From Pseudomonas sp. PDM04 (GTDB lineage Bacteria; Pseudomonadota; Gammaproteobacteria; Pseudomonadales; Pseudomonadaceae), in contig NZ_JACVAI010000003.1 in NCBI RefSeq assembly GCF_014851765.1, positions 822,038 to 886,037 of the forward strand: DNA of 64,000 nucleotides, in the 5' to 3' direction. Shown here in pieces: positions 30,948 to 39,035 of this stretch. The notes under the pieces were generated by a model that had not been told where the DNA came from, ran no database searches, and saw only the letters and a program-made list of their open reading frames with translations. The position numbers and the translations under genes were made by a program. Position 1 is the first letter of the stretch; every line of letters starts with the position of its first letter.

Positions 30948-31718
30948 TTACTTGGGCCCGAGAATCTTCACCAGCTTGTCCGGCGAAGGCGCACCTTGCT
31001 GCTGTTGCAGTTCACCCTTGTCGTCCAGGTAGAATATCGCCGGGGTCGCCTGCAATTCCAGGTCTTCCATCAATTGCATGTTCGCCGCCAGTTTTGCCTG
31101 AATCGCGGGCGGCACCTCTTTCAGGGCCTTGAGCGCGCTGGCCTTGCCCGCCGACTCATGGTCCTGCAGGGCTTTTTGCGGGTCCTTGGCGGCCAGCAAG
31201 GCGGCGGATTTACCCGGGCTGTCTTCGCGGATGATGCCGACCATGATGTGCCGCAGTTGCACCTTGCCGGCCTTGACCCACGGCCGTGCCTGTTCCCAGA
31301 ACATGTTGCAGTAAGGGCAATTCGGGTCGCTGAACAGATACACCGTACGAGGCGCATCCTTGTTGCCGTCCTGAATCCAGTGGCTGGCTTCGAACTTGGC
31401 CCAGACTTCCTTGGCCATCGGCGCATACACCAGTTTCTGCAATGGTGCGCTGCTCAGGTCGTTGCCGTCGGCGTCATACAGGTTACCCAGCAACACATGT
31501 TTGCCATCGGGCGTCAGGTACAGCGCGATACCACGGTTCTGATACTGCGCGGCATAACCGCGCAAGCCGTCGGGGGCGTCGAACTGACCGACGATTTTCG
31601 CACCCTTGGCTTCGATCTTCCTGATCGCCTCAGGCAATTCTTCGGCAGCCTGCACCGCCGGAAGGTGCAGCAGGGCTGCGCCGAGGGTCAGTGTCAGCAG
31701 GTGGCGGAGGCGGGGCAT
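30948..31718 (-). CDS. dsbG: Thiol:disulfide interchange protein DsbG
   Basis: 256 residues. A signal peptide (hydrophobic LLTLTLGAALLHL, cut near AVQA) leads to a dimerisation region and a thioredoxin-fold domain with active site CPYC at 134-137 and cis-proline loop ATPAIFY. DsbG is a periplasmic isomerase/reductase that rescues single oxidised cysteines and is kept reduced by DsbD. Its start lies inside the end of the tlpA-like gene (25-base overlap), so the three dsb genes are cotranscribed. Gene order matches PA2476-PA2478 of P. aeruginosa. Confidence 0.9.
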   Translation of the reverse strand: MPRLRHLLTLTLGAALLHLPAVQAAEELPEAIRKIEAKGAKIVGQFDAPDGLRGYAAQYQNRGIALYLTPDGKHVLLGNLYDADGNDLSSAPLQKLVYAPMAKEVWAKFEASHWIQDGNKDAPRTVYLFSDPNCPYCNMFWEQARPWVKAGKVQLRHIMVGIIREDSPGKSAALLAAKDPQKALQDHESAGKASALKALKEVPPAIQAKLAANMQLMEDLELQATPAIFYLDDKGELQQQQGAPSPDKLVKILGPK

Positions 31719-32560
31719 GGCAGTTTCCTTGACGAAGTGGAGGGGGTGGCCGAATTCGGCGTACCGAAGTGTTCCAGTGCGCGGGCCAGGCTGGCTTCCG
31801 ACAGTTCACCCAGGTGGCTGCCCAGCAGGCGACCGTCGGGGCTGTAGAACAGCGTAGTCGGCAGCGCCATTGAACCGACGGCCTGACCCAGGCGGCCGCT
31901 GCCATCGAACAGCACGTTGGACAGGCTCAGCCCCTGGGTTTCCAGGAAGGTGCTGACGCTTTGCATGCTTTCGGCCTGATTGACGAACAGGAACGTCAGG
32001 TCCGGGCGCTGTTGCTGGGCGTTCTCGAGCACCGGCATTTCCCGGCGACAGGGTGGGCACCAGGTGGCCCAGAGGTTGATCACCAGCGGTCCTCCCTGGT
32101 AGTCGGTCAGTTGCACGGTTTCACCGGCGGCATTGCGCAGGGCGATGTCCGGAAGGCGCGTGCCCTGTTCGTAGATGCCCAGGGAGAAAGTTGCCAGCAA
32201 CCAGAAGGCCAGGCCACTGGCCACGCCAAAACCCAACGGGCGGCGCAGGCCCGGACGACGCCAGCCGCGATGGAACGCGGCGAGCAGCAGCACGATCACC
32301 CCGGGCAGGGCGAGGAAACCGCCGTCGCGCAGGTCGATCACTTGCCATGGATCGTTGCGATAGTGCGTCCAGTAGAGCGCCACGAAACTGATCCGCGCGG
32401 CGAGCATGCCCAGCAGAAACAGGCTGAACAGCACCGACTCGGGGTTCTCGCCACCGCGCTTGGCCGTGCGCCAGCCGACAAACGTCGCCAGCGCCAGGGC
32501 ACTGATCAGCAGCAGGTGATTAAGCGCGATGGCAAACGTGCCGAGGGTCAGGGTCAGCAT
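31694..32560 (-). CDS. Membrane-anchored TlpA-like thioredoxin
   Basis: 288 residues. About four membrane helices fill residues 1-130 (LLISALALATFVGW, VLFSLFLLGMLAARI, LPGVIVLLLAAF, GLAFWLLATFSLGI). A periplasmic thioredoxin domain follows, with WCPPC at 167-171 and cis-proline region MALPTTLFYS. The helical part resembles the prolipoprotein diacylglyceryl transferase-like fold seen in some TlpA fusions. It probably relays electrons between DsbD and DsbG or another client. Its ATG overlaps the dsbD stop by one base (TAATG). It corresponds to PA2477 by position. Confidence 0.86.
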   Translation of the reverse strand: MLTLTLGTFAIALNHLLLISALALATFVGWRTAKRGGENPESVLFSLFLLGMLAARISFVALYWTHYRNDPWQVIDLRDGGFLALPGVIVLLLAAFHRGWRRPGLRRPLGFGVASGLAFWLLATFSLGIYEQGTRLPDIALRNAAGETVQLTDYQGGPLVINLWATWCPPCRREMPVLENAQQQRPDLTFLFVNQAESMQSVSTFLETQGLSLSNVLFDGSGRLGQAVGSMALPTTLFYSPDGRLLGSHLGELSEASLARALEHFGTPNSATPSTSSRKLPCPASATC

Positions 32561-34296
32561 TAACGAGCGTCTCGGGTGCGGGTCCAGCGTTGCAGGAAGG
32601 TGTCGGCATCGACCTCGCCGGTGATGCGTTGACTGCGACGTTCTTCGCCGTCGGCACCGATCCACAGAAAACTCGGCGGTCCCGGCACTTTGTACCGGCC
32701 GAGCAATTCGCGGCTGGCGGCATTGTCGGCGGTGACGTCCAGCCGGAGCAAGCGCACATCGCTCAGGGCATCCAGCACGCGGGGTTGGCCGAACACCTGC
32801 TTTTCCATGACCTTGCACGACACGCACCAGTCGGCGTAGTAATCCAGCAGCACCCACTGGCCCTGGGCCCGCGCGGCGTCCAGTTCCCGTTGCAGTGCGA
32901 TCGGGTCATTGATGGTGGTGAAGGCCTCGTGGCCGACCGGGCGGGCGGCGGCACTGGCGTTGGAGACACGGTAGACCTGCAACGGCTGGAGCAGGTCATC
33001 GCTGCCGCCTGCCGCGCCGATCATCAGCAGGCTGCCCCACAAGCCGAGCAACAGCGAGCTGGCGCCGAACAGGTGAGCCACGCGTGTGAAACCTTCCGAC
33101 TGTTTCCAGGCGCTGTAGGCGGCAATCAGCAACAACGCCCCGCACAGGCCGACCCACAGAGACGGGTTCAATACCGGACGCAGCATCAGCAGCGCGGTGG
33201 CCAGGAACAGGAAACCGAACACGCCCTTGAGCAGGTTCATCCAGGCGCCTGGCTTGGGCAGGAAGCGATTGCCGACGGTCACCAGCAACAGCAACGGCAC
33301 GCCGATGCCGATGCCCAGGGCGAACAGGATCAACCCGCCGTGCAGCGCATTGCCGCCTTGTGCGATGTAGAGCAGGGCACCGGCCAGCGGCGCGGTCATG
33401 CACGGACCGACCAGCAGACCGGACAGCGCGCCCAGCGCGCCGGCGCCCAGCAGGCTGCCACCGCGTTGATTGCGTGAGACGTTTTCCAGGCGATCACGCA
33501 CGGCCACCGGCAATTGCAGCTCGAAGAAGCCGAACATCGGCAACGCCAGCAGCACGAACACGGCGGCGAAACTGCCGAGCAGCCAGGGGTTTTGCAGCAA
33601 TGCCTGCAAATTCGCCCCGAGCAGGGCCGCCAGGACCCCCATCGCTGCGTACACCAGCGCCATGCTCACGACATAGCTGGTGGCCAGGGCAAAACCGCGC
33701 CTGGGCGTGGCGCCGCTGCCAACGATCAAACCGGCCAGGATCGGCAGCATGGGCAACGAGCAAGGGGTGAAGGCCAGCAACAGCCCGAGGCCGAAGAACA
33801 CCAGCAGGCTCCAGCCCAGTGCCCGTTGTTGCAGGCCGCTGGCCAGGGCCTGGTCCGGGGCTTCGCCGCCGGTGGCTGCGCTCGCGCCGCCACCCAGGTC
33901 GATCACCCGGGTCTGCGGCGGGTAACACAGGCCGGCATCGGCGCAGCCCTGGTAGGTGACCTTGATCGGACCGCTGGCCGCGGCCGGGATCTTTACCTCC
34001 AGCCCTTGGCGATACACCGGCTGCTCGCCGAAAAACTCGTCGCTGTGGGATTCGCCTTCGGGCAGGGCCGGCATGTTCTGCGCGGCCAGCCCGTCGAATT
34101 TCATGCGCTTCTGATAAAGGTAGTAACCCTCGGCGATCTGCCAGAACAGCTGGGTTTCACCGGATTCCAGGCGCTCGGAAGTCAGGACGAAGGCCTTGTC
34201 GACCGGCAGGAACTCTGGCTTTGGTGCGAAGGGATCGGTGCCTGCCTGGACCAACCCCGACATCAGCAGAATAAACAGTAGAAAGAAGTGACGCAT
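32560..34296 (-). CDS. dsbD: Cytochrome c-type/thiol:disulfide reductase DsbD
   Basis: 578 residues with the full three-part DsbD plan. A signal peptide (1-18) leads to an N-terminal periplasmic domain with Cys118 and Cys124 (GCADAGLCYP). The central membrane domain of about eight helices has cysteines in AFTPCSLP (179) and LVGPCMTAP. The C-terminal thioredoxin domain carries WCVSC at 490-494. It moves electrons from cytoplasmic thioredoxin to periplasmic DsbG and related proteins. ATG 34296 is chosen because it gives a clean signal peptide; a longer frame starts at 34329. It is probably a second dsbD copy, as in P. aeruginosa (PA2478). Confidence 0.92.
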   Translation of the reverse strand: MRHFFLLFILLMSGLVQAGTDPFAPKPEFLPVDKAFVLTSERLESGETQLFWQIAEGYYLYQKRMKFDGLAAQNMPALPEGESHSDEFFGEQPVYRQGLEVKIPAAASGPIKVTYQGCADAGLCYPPQTRVIDLGGGASAATGGEAPDQALASGLQQRALGWSLLVFFGLGLLLAFTPCSLPMLPILAGLIVGSGATPRRGFALATSYVVSMALVYAAMGVLAALLGANLQALLQNPWLLGSFAAVFVLLALPMFGFFELQLPVAVRDRLENVSRNQRGGSLLGAGALGALSGLLVGPCMTAPLAGALLYIAQGGNALHGGLILFALGIGIGVPLLLLVTVGNRFLPKPGAWMNLLKGVFGFLFLATALLMLRPVLNPSLWVGLCGALLLIAAYSAWKQSEGFTRVAHLFGASSLLLGLWGSLLMIGAAGGSDDLLQPLQVYRVSNASAAARPVGHEAFTTINDPIALQRELDAARAQGQWVLLDYYADWCVSCKVMEKQVFGQPRVLDALSDVRLLRLDVTADNAASRELLGRYKVPGPPSFLWIGADGEERRSQRITGEVDADTFLQRWTRTRDAR

Positions 34297-34342
34297 GAAA
34301 AAGCCTTGTTCCTGTGCAAGTGGGTGCACAGTGGAGGGTAGC

Positions 34343-34361
34343 GATTAACCGATGATTAACC
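34343..34361. promoter_or_regulatory. Direct repeat GATTAACC-N3-GATTAACC, probable response-regulator site
   Basis: Two identical 8-base repeats start 11 bases apart, one helical turn, in the 212-base gap between divergent dsbD and the response regulator gene. OmpR-family regulators bind tandem repeats of this layout. The site is 47 bases from the dsbD start. Confidence 0.65.
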
Positions 34362-34508
34362 GCCAGTGTCCATGCGTCGAGCCCGGATGTCCTGGGTTTT
34401 GCCGGCATCAGGGTAAAACACTGCGTGCTTCTCGTCAGCCCGGTCGCTTGCCATAATTGCGGCTTAATCCGCGGCTGTTTGACTCGGGTCTTTATCACGG
34501 GAGGTTCC

Positions 34509-35189
34509 ATGCACGTACTGGTTTGCGAAGACGATGAGCTGATCGCCAGCGGGATCGTGGCCGGGCTGACCGCGCAGGGCCTGACCGTGGAGCACGTCAA
34601 TACCGCCTCGAAGGCGCGGGCGATGCTCAAGGTCGCGGAATTCGACGTGATGGTGCTCGATCTCGGCCTGCCCGATGAAGACGGCTTGAAGCTGTTGCAG
34701 CAACTGCGCCACAGCGGCCTGGAAATTCCGGTGCTGATCCTGACCGCGCGCGACTCGGTGACCGATCGGGTCGATGGCCTGCAAGCGGGTGCCGACGATT
34801 ACCTGCTCAAGCCGTTCGATTTGCGCGAACTCGCCGCCCGTCTGCACACCCTGTTGCGGCGGGTGGCGGGGCGCAGCGTCAATCTGATCGAACACGGCCG
34901 CCTGACATACGACCCGAGCAGCCGCGAAACCCTGCTCGGCGGCCAACCGGTGGACCTGTCGCGGCGCGAACAGTCGTTGTTGCAGGCGTTGTTGCACAAC
35001 CGGGGCCGGGTGCTGTCGACCGAACAGCTGAAAGACAGCGTCTATGGCTTCAACGACGAGCTGGAAAGCAACGCCCTCAACGTGCATATCCATCACCTGC
35101 GGCGCAAACTCGGCAATGGCATCGTCGAGACGGTGCGCGGCCTGGGTTATCGCCTCGGGCCGGCCGATGGCGGAGAAGAATCGAAGTGA
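34509..35189 (+). CDS. dsbR: OmpR-family response regulator (DsbR type)
   Basis: 226 residues. The receiver domain has the acidic pair CEDDE and phospho-acceptor Asp51 in VLDLGLPDEDG, then the conserved Thr in LILTARD and Lys in LLKPFD. A winged-helix DNA-binding domain follows (RREQSLLQALLHNRGRVLS, HIHHLRRKLG, TVRGLGYRL). ATG 34509 follows GGAGG closely. The gene is divergent from dsbD-tlpA-dsbG and coupled to the kinase gene. The order equals PA2479-PA2480 (DsbRS), reported as a copper-responsive pair controlling the neighbouring dsb genes, so the same role is likely here. Confidence 0.85.
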   Translation: MHVLVCEDDELIASGIVAGLTAQGLTVEHVNTASKARAMLKVAEFDVMVLDLGLPDEDGLKLLQQLRHSGLEIPVLILTARDSVTDRVDGLQAGADDYLLKPFDLRELAARLHTLLRRVAGRSVNLIEHGRLTYDPSSRETLLGGQPVDLSRREQSLLQALLHNRGRVLSTEQLKDSVYGFNDELESNALNVHIHHLRRKLGNGIVETVRGLGYRLGPADGGEESK

Positions 35190-36508
35190 TGAGCCTGCGT
35201 GTGCGCCTGAGTCTGACCCTGGGGGCTGCCTTTGCCCTGATCTGGGCGCTGGCGGCGGCCTGGATGCTCAGCGACCTGCGCAACCAGATGATGTTTTCCC
35301 TCGACCAGCGCCTGGTGGCGTCAGCACGCATGGTGGCCGGCCTGATGGAGCAATTGCCGGCCTTGCCGAAGGGCGAGGGCGCCCATTTCAGCGCCGAACA
35401 ACTGAACATTCCGGGCGGCATGGCATGCCAGGTCAGCTCGTTGCGCGGTGAAATCCTCGCCCGCAGCCATACCGACCCGCAGCAGACCCTGGAAGCCGAG
35501 AAAATGGGCTTCCACGATCAGATCATCGATGGTGCGCCGTGGCGCAGCTTCACCCTGGCCCGGGGCGATCTGCGCATCACCACCGCTGATCGGCAGATCG
35601 AGCGCGAAGCCCTGAACATGTCGATCCTGCTGGCCGCCTCGGTGCCGGTCGGCGTGGCGTTGCTCGGGTGCCTGTGCCTGCTGTGGCTGGGCATCGGCCA
35701 GGGGCTGGTACCGCTCAACCGCATGCGCGATGCCTTGATGCGGCGCAGCGCCGACTCCCTGGAACCCTTGCAGATCCAGCCGTTGCCCAGTGAACTGAAG
35801 CCGCTGCTGGACACCCAGAACCAACTGTTGCAACGCATCGGCAAGACCATCGAACGCGAGCGCCGCCTGACCGGGGATGCGGCCCACGAGTTGCGCAGCC
35901 CGCTGACGGCGATCAAGACCCACCTGCAAGTGGCGCGCATGACCGACGGTCCGGCCCGTGACCAGTCCCTGGCCCGGGCCGAGGAAGGGGCCGACCGCAT
36001 GCATCGGACCCTCGAGCAATTGCTCTTGCTGGCGCGGGTGGAAGGTAGCCTGTCGTTCGACGACGGTGTGCAGTGCAGCGCCGAACAGGTGGCGAAACTG
36101 GCGATTCAGGATGCCGCCAGCGGTGAGCGCCAACGCATCGCCTTCGACCCCTCGGCGACCCTCTCCCACGCGCCGGTGCAGATGCCCGCCGTGCTGTCGA
36201 TTGCCGCGTTGCGCAACCTGCTGGACAACGCCTTGCGCCATACGCCGAACGACGGCCCGGTCGAGCTGAGCCTGGAAACCCGTGACAACCGTGTGCGGTT
36301 CGTGGTGCGCGACCATGGTCCGGGCATCGCTGCGGACGACCTGCAACACTTGACTCAGCGTTTCTGGCGCAATGGCCAGAGCACCGGCTGTGGCCTGGGC
36401 CTGGCGATTGTCCAGGCAATCGTTCAACGCTGCGGCTGCACGCTGCATTTCGACAGCCGGCCGGACGGCTTGCGGGTCGAGCTGACGATGCCGTTGCAGC
36501 CCATCTGA
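35189..36508 (+). CDS. dsbS: Sensor histidine kinase (DsbS type)
   Basis: 439 residues. A first membrane helix (about 8-28), a periplasmic domain of about 110 residues and a second helix (about 146-170) lead to a HAMP-like linker and the kinase core: H-box AAHELRSPL with His233, N-box LLDNALRHTP and G-boxes DHGPGIA and CGLGLAIV. The only cysteine of the periplasmic domain is Cys80 (GGMACQV). In P. aeruginosa DsbS a sensor-domain cysteine (Cys82, from memory) is the copper ligand, so this position fits. The start ATG overlaps the regulator stop (TGATG). Confidence 0.85.
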   Translation: MSLRVRLSLTLGAAFALIWALAAAWMLSDLRNQMMFSLDQRLVASARMVAGLMEQLPALPKGEGAHFSAEQLNIPGGMACQVSSLRGEILARSHTDPQQTLEAEKMGFHDQIIDGAPWRSFTLARGDLRITTADRQIEREALNMSILLAASVPVGVALLGCLCLLWLGIGQGLVPLNRMRDALMRRSADSLEPLQIQPLPSELKPLLDTQNQLLQRIGKTIERERRLTGDAAHELRSPLTAIKTHLQVARMTDGPARDQSLARAEEGADRMHRTLEQLLLLARVEGSLSFDDGVQCSAEQVAKLAIQDAASGERQRIAFDPSATLSHAPVQMPAVLSIAALRNLLDNALRHTPNDGPVELSLETRDNRVRFVVRDHGPGIAADDLQHLTQRFWRNGQSTGCGLGLAIVQAIVQRCGCTLHFDSRPDGLRVELTMPLQPI

Positions 36509-36517
36509 AATCCGCAC

Positions 36518-36537
36518 AAGCCCGCTCCCACACTGAT
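36518..36537. repeat. Solitary half REP fragment
   Basis: CAAGCCCGCTCCCACACTG, one arm of a REP sequence without its partner, just after the kinase gene. Confidence 0.5.
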
Positions 36538-36641
36538 TGTGTGTTGCACATCAAATGTAACGCCTCTCCATTGGCCTTGCCCTCGCCACCGGCGCTATTG
36601 TCGCGACCTGCTTTTTCTCAATGGATTGAGGTAATGGCACC

Positions 36642-37163
36642 ATGGAAGCACCCGTGCACATCCGCAAGGCAACCGCCGCCGACGCCGGCATCATCAGCCG
36701 CATCATCGAACATTCGATCCGCATTGGCTGCGCGCTTGACCATCGTAACGACCCACAGACCGTCGCCACCTGGACCCGCAACAAATCCATCACGCACATC
36801 CAGCCGTGGCTGGCCGACCCCCGGTTGTACCTGAATCTCGCCCTGTTAAAGGACAAACCAGTTGGCGCGGCGATGGCCACCCTCGATGGCCGGCTGGCGC
36901 TCCTTTACGTGCTGCCAGAATGGTTTCGCCGTGGCGCCGGGCGGGCGCTGGTGCACGATCTGGAAGGCTGGCTGATCGAGCAGGGCTTGATGGAAGTTCG
37001 CCTCAACAGTACCCGCACGGGCGAAACATTTTACCGTCACCTCGGCTATCGACCCTGCGCTGAAGCCTTCACCGCCGCCGGGCTCCACGCCATACCCATG
37101 CACAAGGCACTCACGCCTCTGTCAGAGAAAGCCGATCAAGGGGCTAAATCCTCAGCGCGCTGA
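36642..37163 (+). CDS. GNAT-family N-acetyltransferase
   Basis: 173 residues, a single GNAT fold: VHIRKATAADAGIISRII at the N-terminus, LALLYVLPEWFRRGAGRALV carrying the acetyl-CoA pyrophosphate loop (R-R-G-A-G-R-A), and NSTRTGETFYRHLGYRPC as motif B. The substrate cannot be told. It precedes pvdH on the same strand, and the pvdH PvdS box overlaps its 3' end, so it belongs to a separate unit. A link to pyoverdine is possible by position only. Confidence 0.78.
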   Translation: MEAPVHIRKATAADAGIISRIIEHSIRIGCALDHRNDPQTVATWTRNKSITHIQPWLADPRLYLNLALLKDKPVGAAMATLDGRLALLYVLPEWFRRGAGRALVHDLEGWLIEQGLMEVRLNSTRTGETFYRHLGYRPCAEAFTAAGLHAIPMHKALTPLSEKADQGAKSSAR

Positions 37164-37168
37164 TGCGT
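37145..37168 (+). promoter_or_regulatory. PvdS iron-starvation box of pvdH
   Basis: TAAAT, 16 bases, CGT, an exact consensus match. It overlaps the last 19 bases of the GNAT gene and ends 34 bases before the pvdH start. Confidence 0.88.
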
Positions 37169-37202
37169 TTCCAGAACAGGAAAACCTATTGAGGGTCGAG
37201 AG

Positions 37203-38615
37203 ATGTCAGTCGCTACCAGCCTTATGGAAGATCAGTCGGCCCGGACCGCTCCGGCGCCTGCCGAGACGCTTTATCAGTTCAGTGAATCACCGCTGCTGGC
37301 ACGCCAGAGCCAACAGGAATCGAACGCCCGCAGCTACCCGCGGCGCATTCCCCTGGCGCTCAAGCGCGCCAAAGGCATCCACGTCGAAGACGTCGAAGGC
37401 CGCCGTTTCATCGACTGCCTGGCCGGCGCCGGGACGTTGGCCCTGGGGCACAATCACCCAGTGGTGATCGAAGCGATCCAGCAAGTGCTGGCCGATGAGC
37501 TGCCCTTGCACACCCTCGACCTGACCACCCCGGTCAAGGACCAGTTCGTCCAGGACCTGTTCAGCTTGCTGCCGCCCGCACTGGCCGCGCAAGCGAAAAT
37601 CCAGTTCTGTGGCCCGACCGGCACCGATGCGGTGGAAGCGGCGTTGAAGCTGGTGCGCACGGCCACCGGGCGCAGCACCGTGCTGTCGTTCCAGGGCGGC
37701 TATCACGGCATGAGCCAGGGCGCGCTGAGCCTGATGGGCAGCCTGGGGCCGAAAAAACCGTTGGGGGCCCTGCTCGGCAGTGGCGTGCAGTTCATGCCTT
37801 ATCCCTACGACTACCGTTGCCCGTTCGGCCTCGGTGGCGCGCAAGGCGTACAGGCCAACCTCAGCTACCTGGAAAACCTGCTGAACGACCCCGAGGCCGG
37901 CGTGCAGTTGCCGGCCGCCGTGATCGTGGAGGTGGTGCAGGGCGAGGGCGGGGTCATCCCGGCGGACCTCGACTGGTTGCGTGGCTTGCGCCGCATTACC
38001 GAGAAAGCCGGCGTGGCGTTGATCGTCGACGAAATCCAGAGTGGGTTTGCCCGTACCGGCAGGATGTTCGCCTTCGAGCACGCCGGCATTATTCCGGACG
38101 TCGTGGTGATGTCCAAGGCCATCGGGGGCAGCCTGCCCCTGGCGGTGGTGGTCTACCGTGACGGGCTCGACACCTGGCTGCCGGGCGCCCATGCCGGGAC
38201 CTTCCGTGGCAACCAGATGGCGATGGCCGCCGGTTCCGCCGTGATGCGTTATCTGGTCGAGCACAAGGTGTGCGAGCACGCAGCGGCCATGGGTGAACGC
38301 CTGAGCGAACACCTGCGCATCCTGCAACGCGACTTCCCGCAACTGGGCGACATTCGCGGTCGCGGCCTGATGCTTGGCGTGGAACTGGTCGACCCGACGG
38401 GCACGCCGGATGCGCTGGGTCACCCACCGGTGTTCGGGCGCCTGGCGCCGCTGGTGCAGCGTGAGTGCCTCAAGCGCGGGCTGATTCTCGAGCTGGGCGG
38501 GCGCCATGGTGGCGTGGTGCGTTTCCTGCCGCCATTGATCATCACCGCAGCGGAGATCGATCAGGTGGCAGAGATTTTCGGCCGGGCGATGGCCGCCGCC
38601 ACTGCCAGCCTCTAA
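37203..38615 (+). CDS. pvdH: Diaminobutyrate-2-oxoglutarate aminotransferase PvdH
   Basis: 470 residues, class III PLP aminotransferase: FCGPTGTDAVEAALKL (phosphate cup), GGYHGMSQGAL, IVDEIQSGFARTG (Asp of the cofactor) and the Schiff-base lysine Lys305 in VVMSKAIGG. It converts aspartate semialdehyde and glutamate to L-2,4-diaminobutyrate, the third amino acid loaded by PvdL. The length equals PvdH of P. aeruginosa (about 469). The gene has its own exact PvdS box and is followed by the MbtH-like gene, as in PA2413-PA2412. Confidence 0.93.
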   Translation: MSVATSLMEDQSARTAPAPAETLYQFSESPLLARQSQQESNARSYPRRIPLALKRAKGIHVEDVEGRRFIDCLAGAGTLALGHNHPVVIEAIQQVLADELPLHTLDLTTPVKDQFVQDLFSLLPPALAAQAKIQFCGPTGTDAVEAALKLVRTATGRSTVLSFQGGYHGMSQGALSLMGSLGPKKPLGALLGSGVQFMPYPYDYRCPFGLGGAQGVQANLSYLENLLNDPEAGVQLPAAVIVEVVQGEGGVIPADLDWLRGLRRITEKAGVALIVDEIQSGFARTGRMFAFEHAGIIPDVVVMSKAIGGSLPLAVVVYRDGLDTWLPGAHAGTFRGNQMAMAAGSAVMRYLVEHKVCEHAAAMGERLSEHLRILQRDFPQLGDIRGRGLMLGVELVDPTGTPDALGHPPVFGRLAPLVQRECLKRGLILELGGRHGGVVRFLPPLIITAAEIDQVAEIFGRAMAAATASL

Positions 38616-38636
38616 ATTTTCCGGCCCCCGGAACGT
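38613..38636 (+). promoter_or_regulatory. PvdS iron-starvation box of the MbtH-like gene
   Basis: TAAAT, 16 bases, CGT, exact. Its TAA is the pvdH stop codon. It ends 60 bases before the MbtH-like start. Confidence 0.85.
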
Positions 38637-38696
38637 TCTTTCTACATAACGGCTGCGCACACGGCGCAGCCCACCCAACAGCGATGGAGAGACACC

Positions 38697-38924
38697 ATGA
38701 CTTCAGTATTCGACCGCGAGGACATCCTCTTCCAGGTGGTGGTCAACCATGAAGAGCAATACTCGATCTGGCCGGACTACAAAGCCGTGCCCGAAGGCTG
38801 GCGCACCGTGGGCAAGAGCGGCCCGAAAAAGGAATGCCTGGCCTACATCGAGGAAACCTGGACGGACATGCGCCCGTTGAGCCTGCGCAAAAAGATGGAA
38901 GAGCAGGCGACTGTGGCGCACTGA
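38697..38924 (+). CDS. MbtH-like NRPS accessory protein
   Basis: 75 residues with all MbtH family marks: [22 protein letters not shown], then [30 protein letters not shown], including the invariant tryptophans. MbtH-like proteins bind adenylation domains of NRPSs and are needed for their folding or activity, so the likely partners are PvdL and the other pyoverdine synthetases. AGGGAGA-like ribosome site (GGAGAG) lies about 7 bases before the ATG. It is PA2412-like by position, has its own PvdS box, and is closed by a terminator. Confidence 0.94.
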   Translation: MTSVFDREDILFQVVVNHEEQYSIWPDYKAVPEGWRTVGKSGPKKECLAYIEETWTDMRPLSLRKKMEEQATVAH

Positions 38925-38936
38925 CGTCGCCACACA

Positions 38937-38976
38937 AAAAAAGCCCGCTGGACCGATGAGGTCAGCGGGCTTTTTG
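38937..38976 (+). terminator. Rho-independent terminator after the MbtH-like gene
   Basis: AAAGCCCGCTGGACC pairs with GGTCAGCGGGCTTT (one bulged base, 5-base loop) and ends in a T-run. The A-run on the left allows some action on the opposite strand too, for the convergent fpv operon. Confidence 0.88.
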
Positions 38977-38998
38977 TTATTGCCAACACCATGCCTGT

Positions 38999-39020
38999 AG
39001 GAGCGAGCTTGCTCGCTCCT
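38999..39020. repeat. Single REP palindrome
   Basis: AGGAGCGAGC and its exact complement with a 2-base loop, one solitary REP hairpin between the MbtH-like gene terminator and the fpvF stop. Confidence 0.75.
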
Positions 39021-39035
39021 GCGAGGATCGGGGCC

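Noticed and set aside
38999..39020. Perfect hairpin after the MbtH-like gene as a second terminator
   Set aside because: It lacks a T-run and has the REP core sequence, so it is listed as a REP element.
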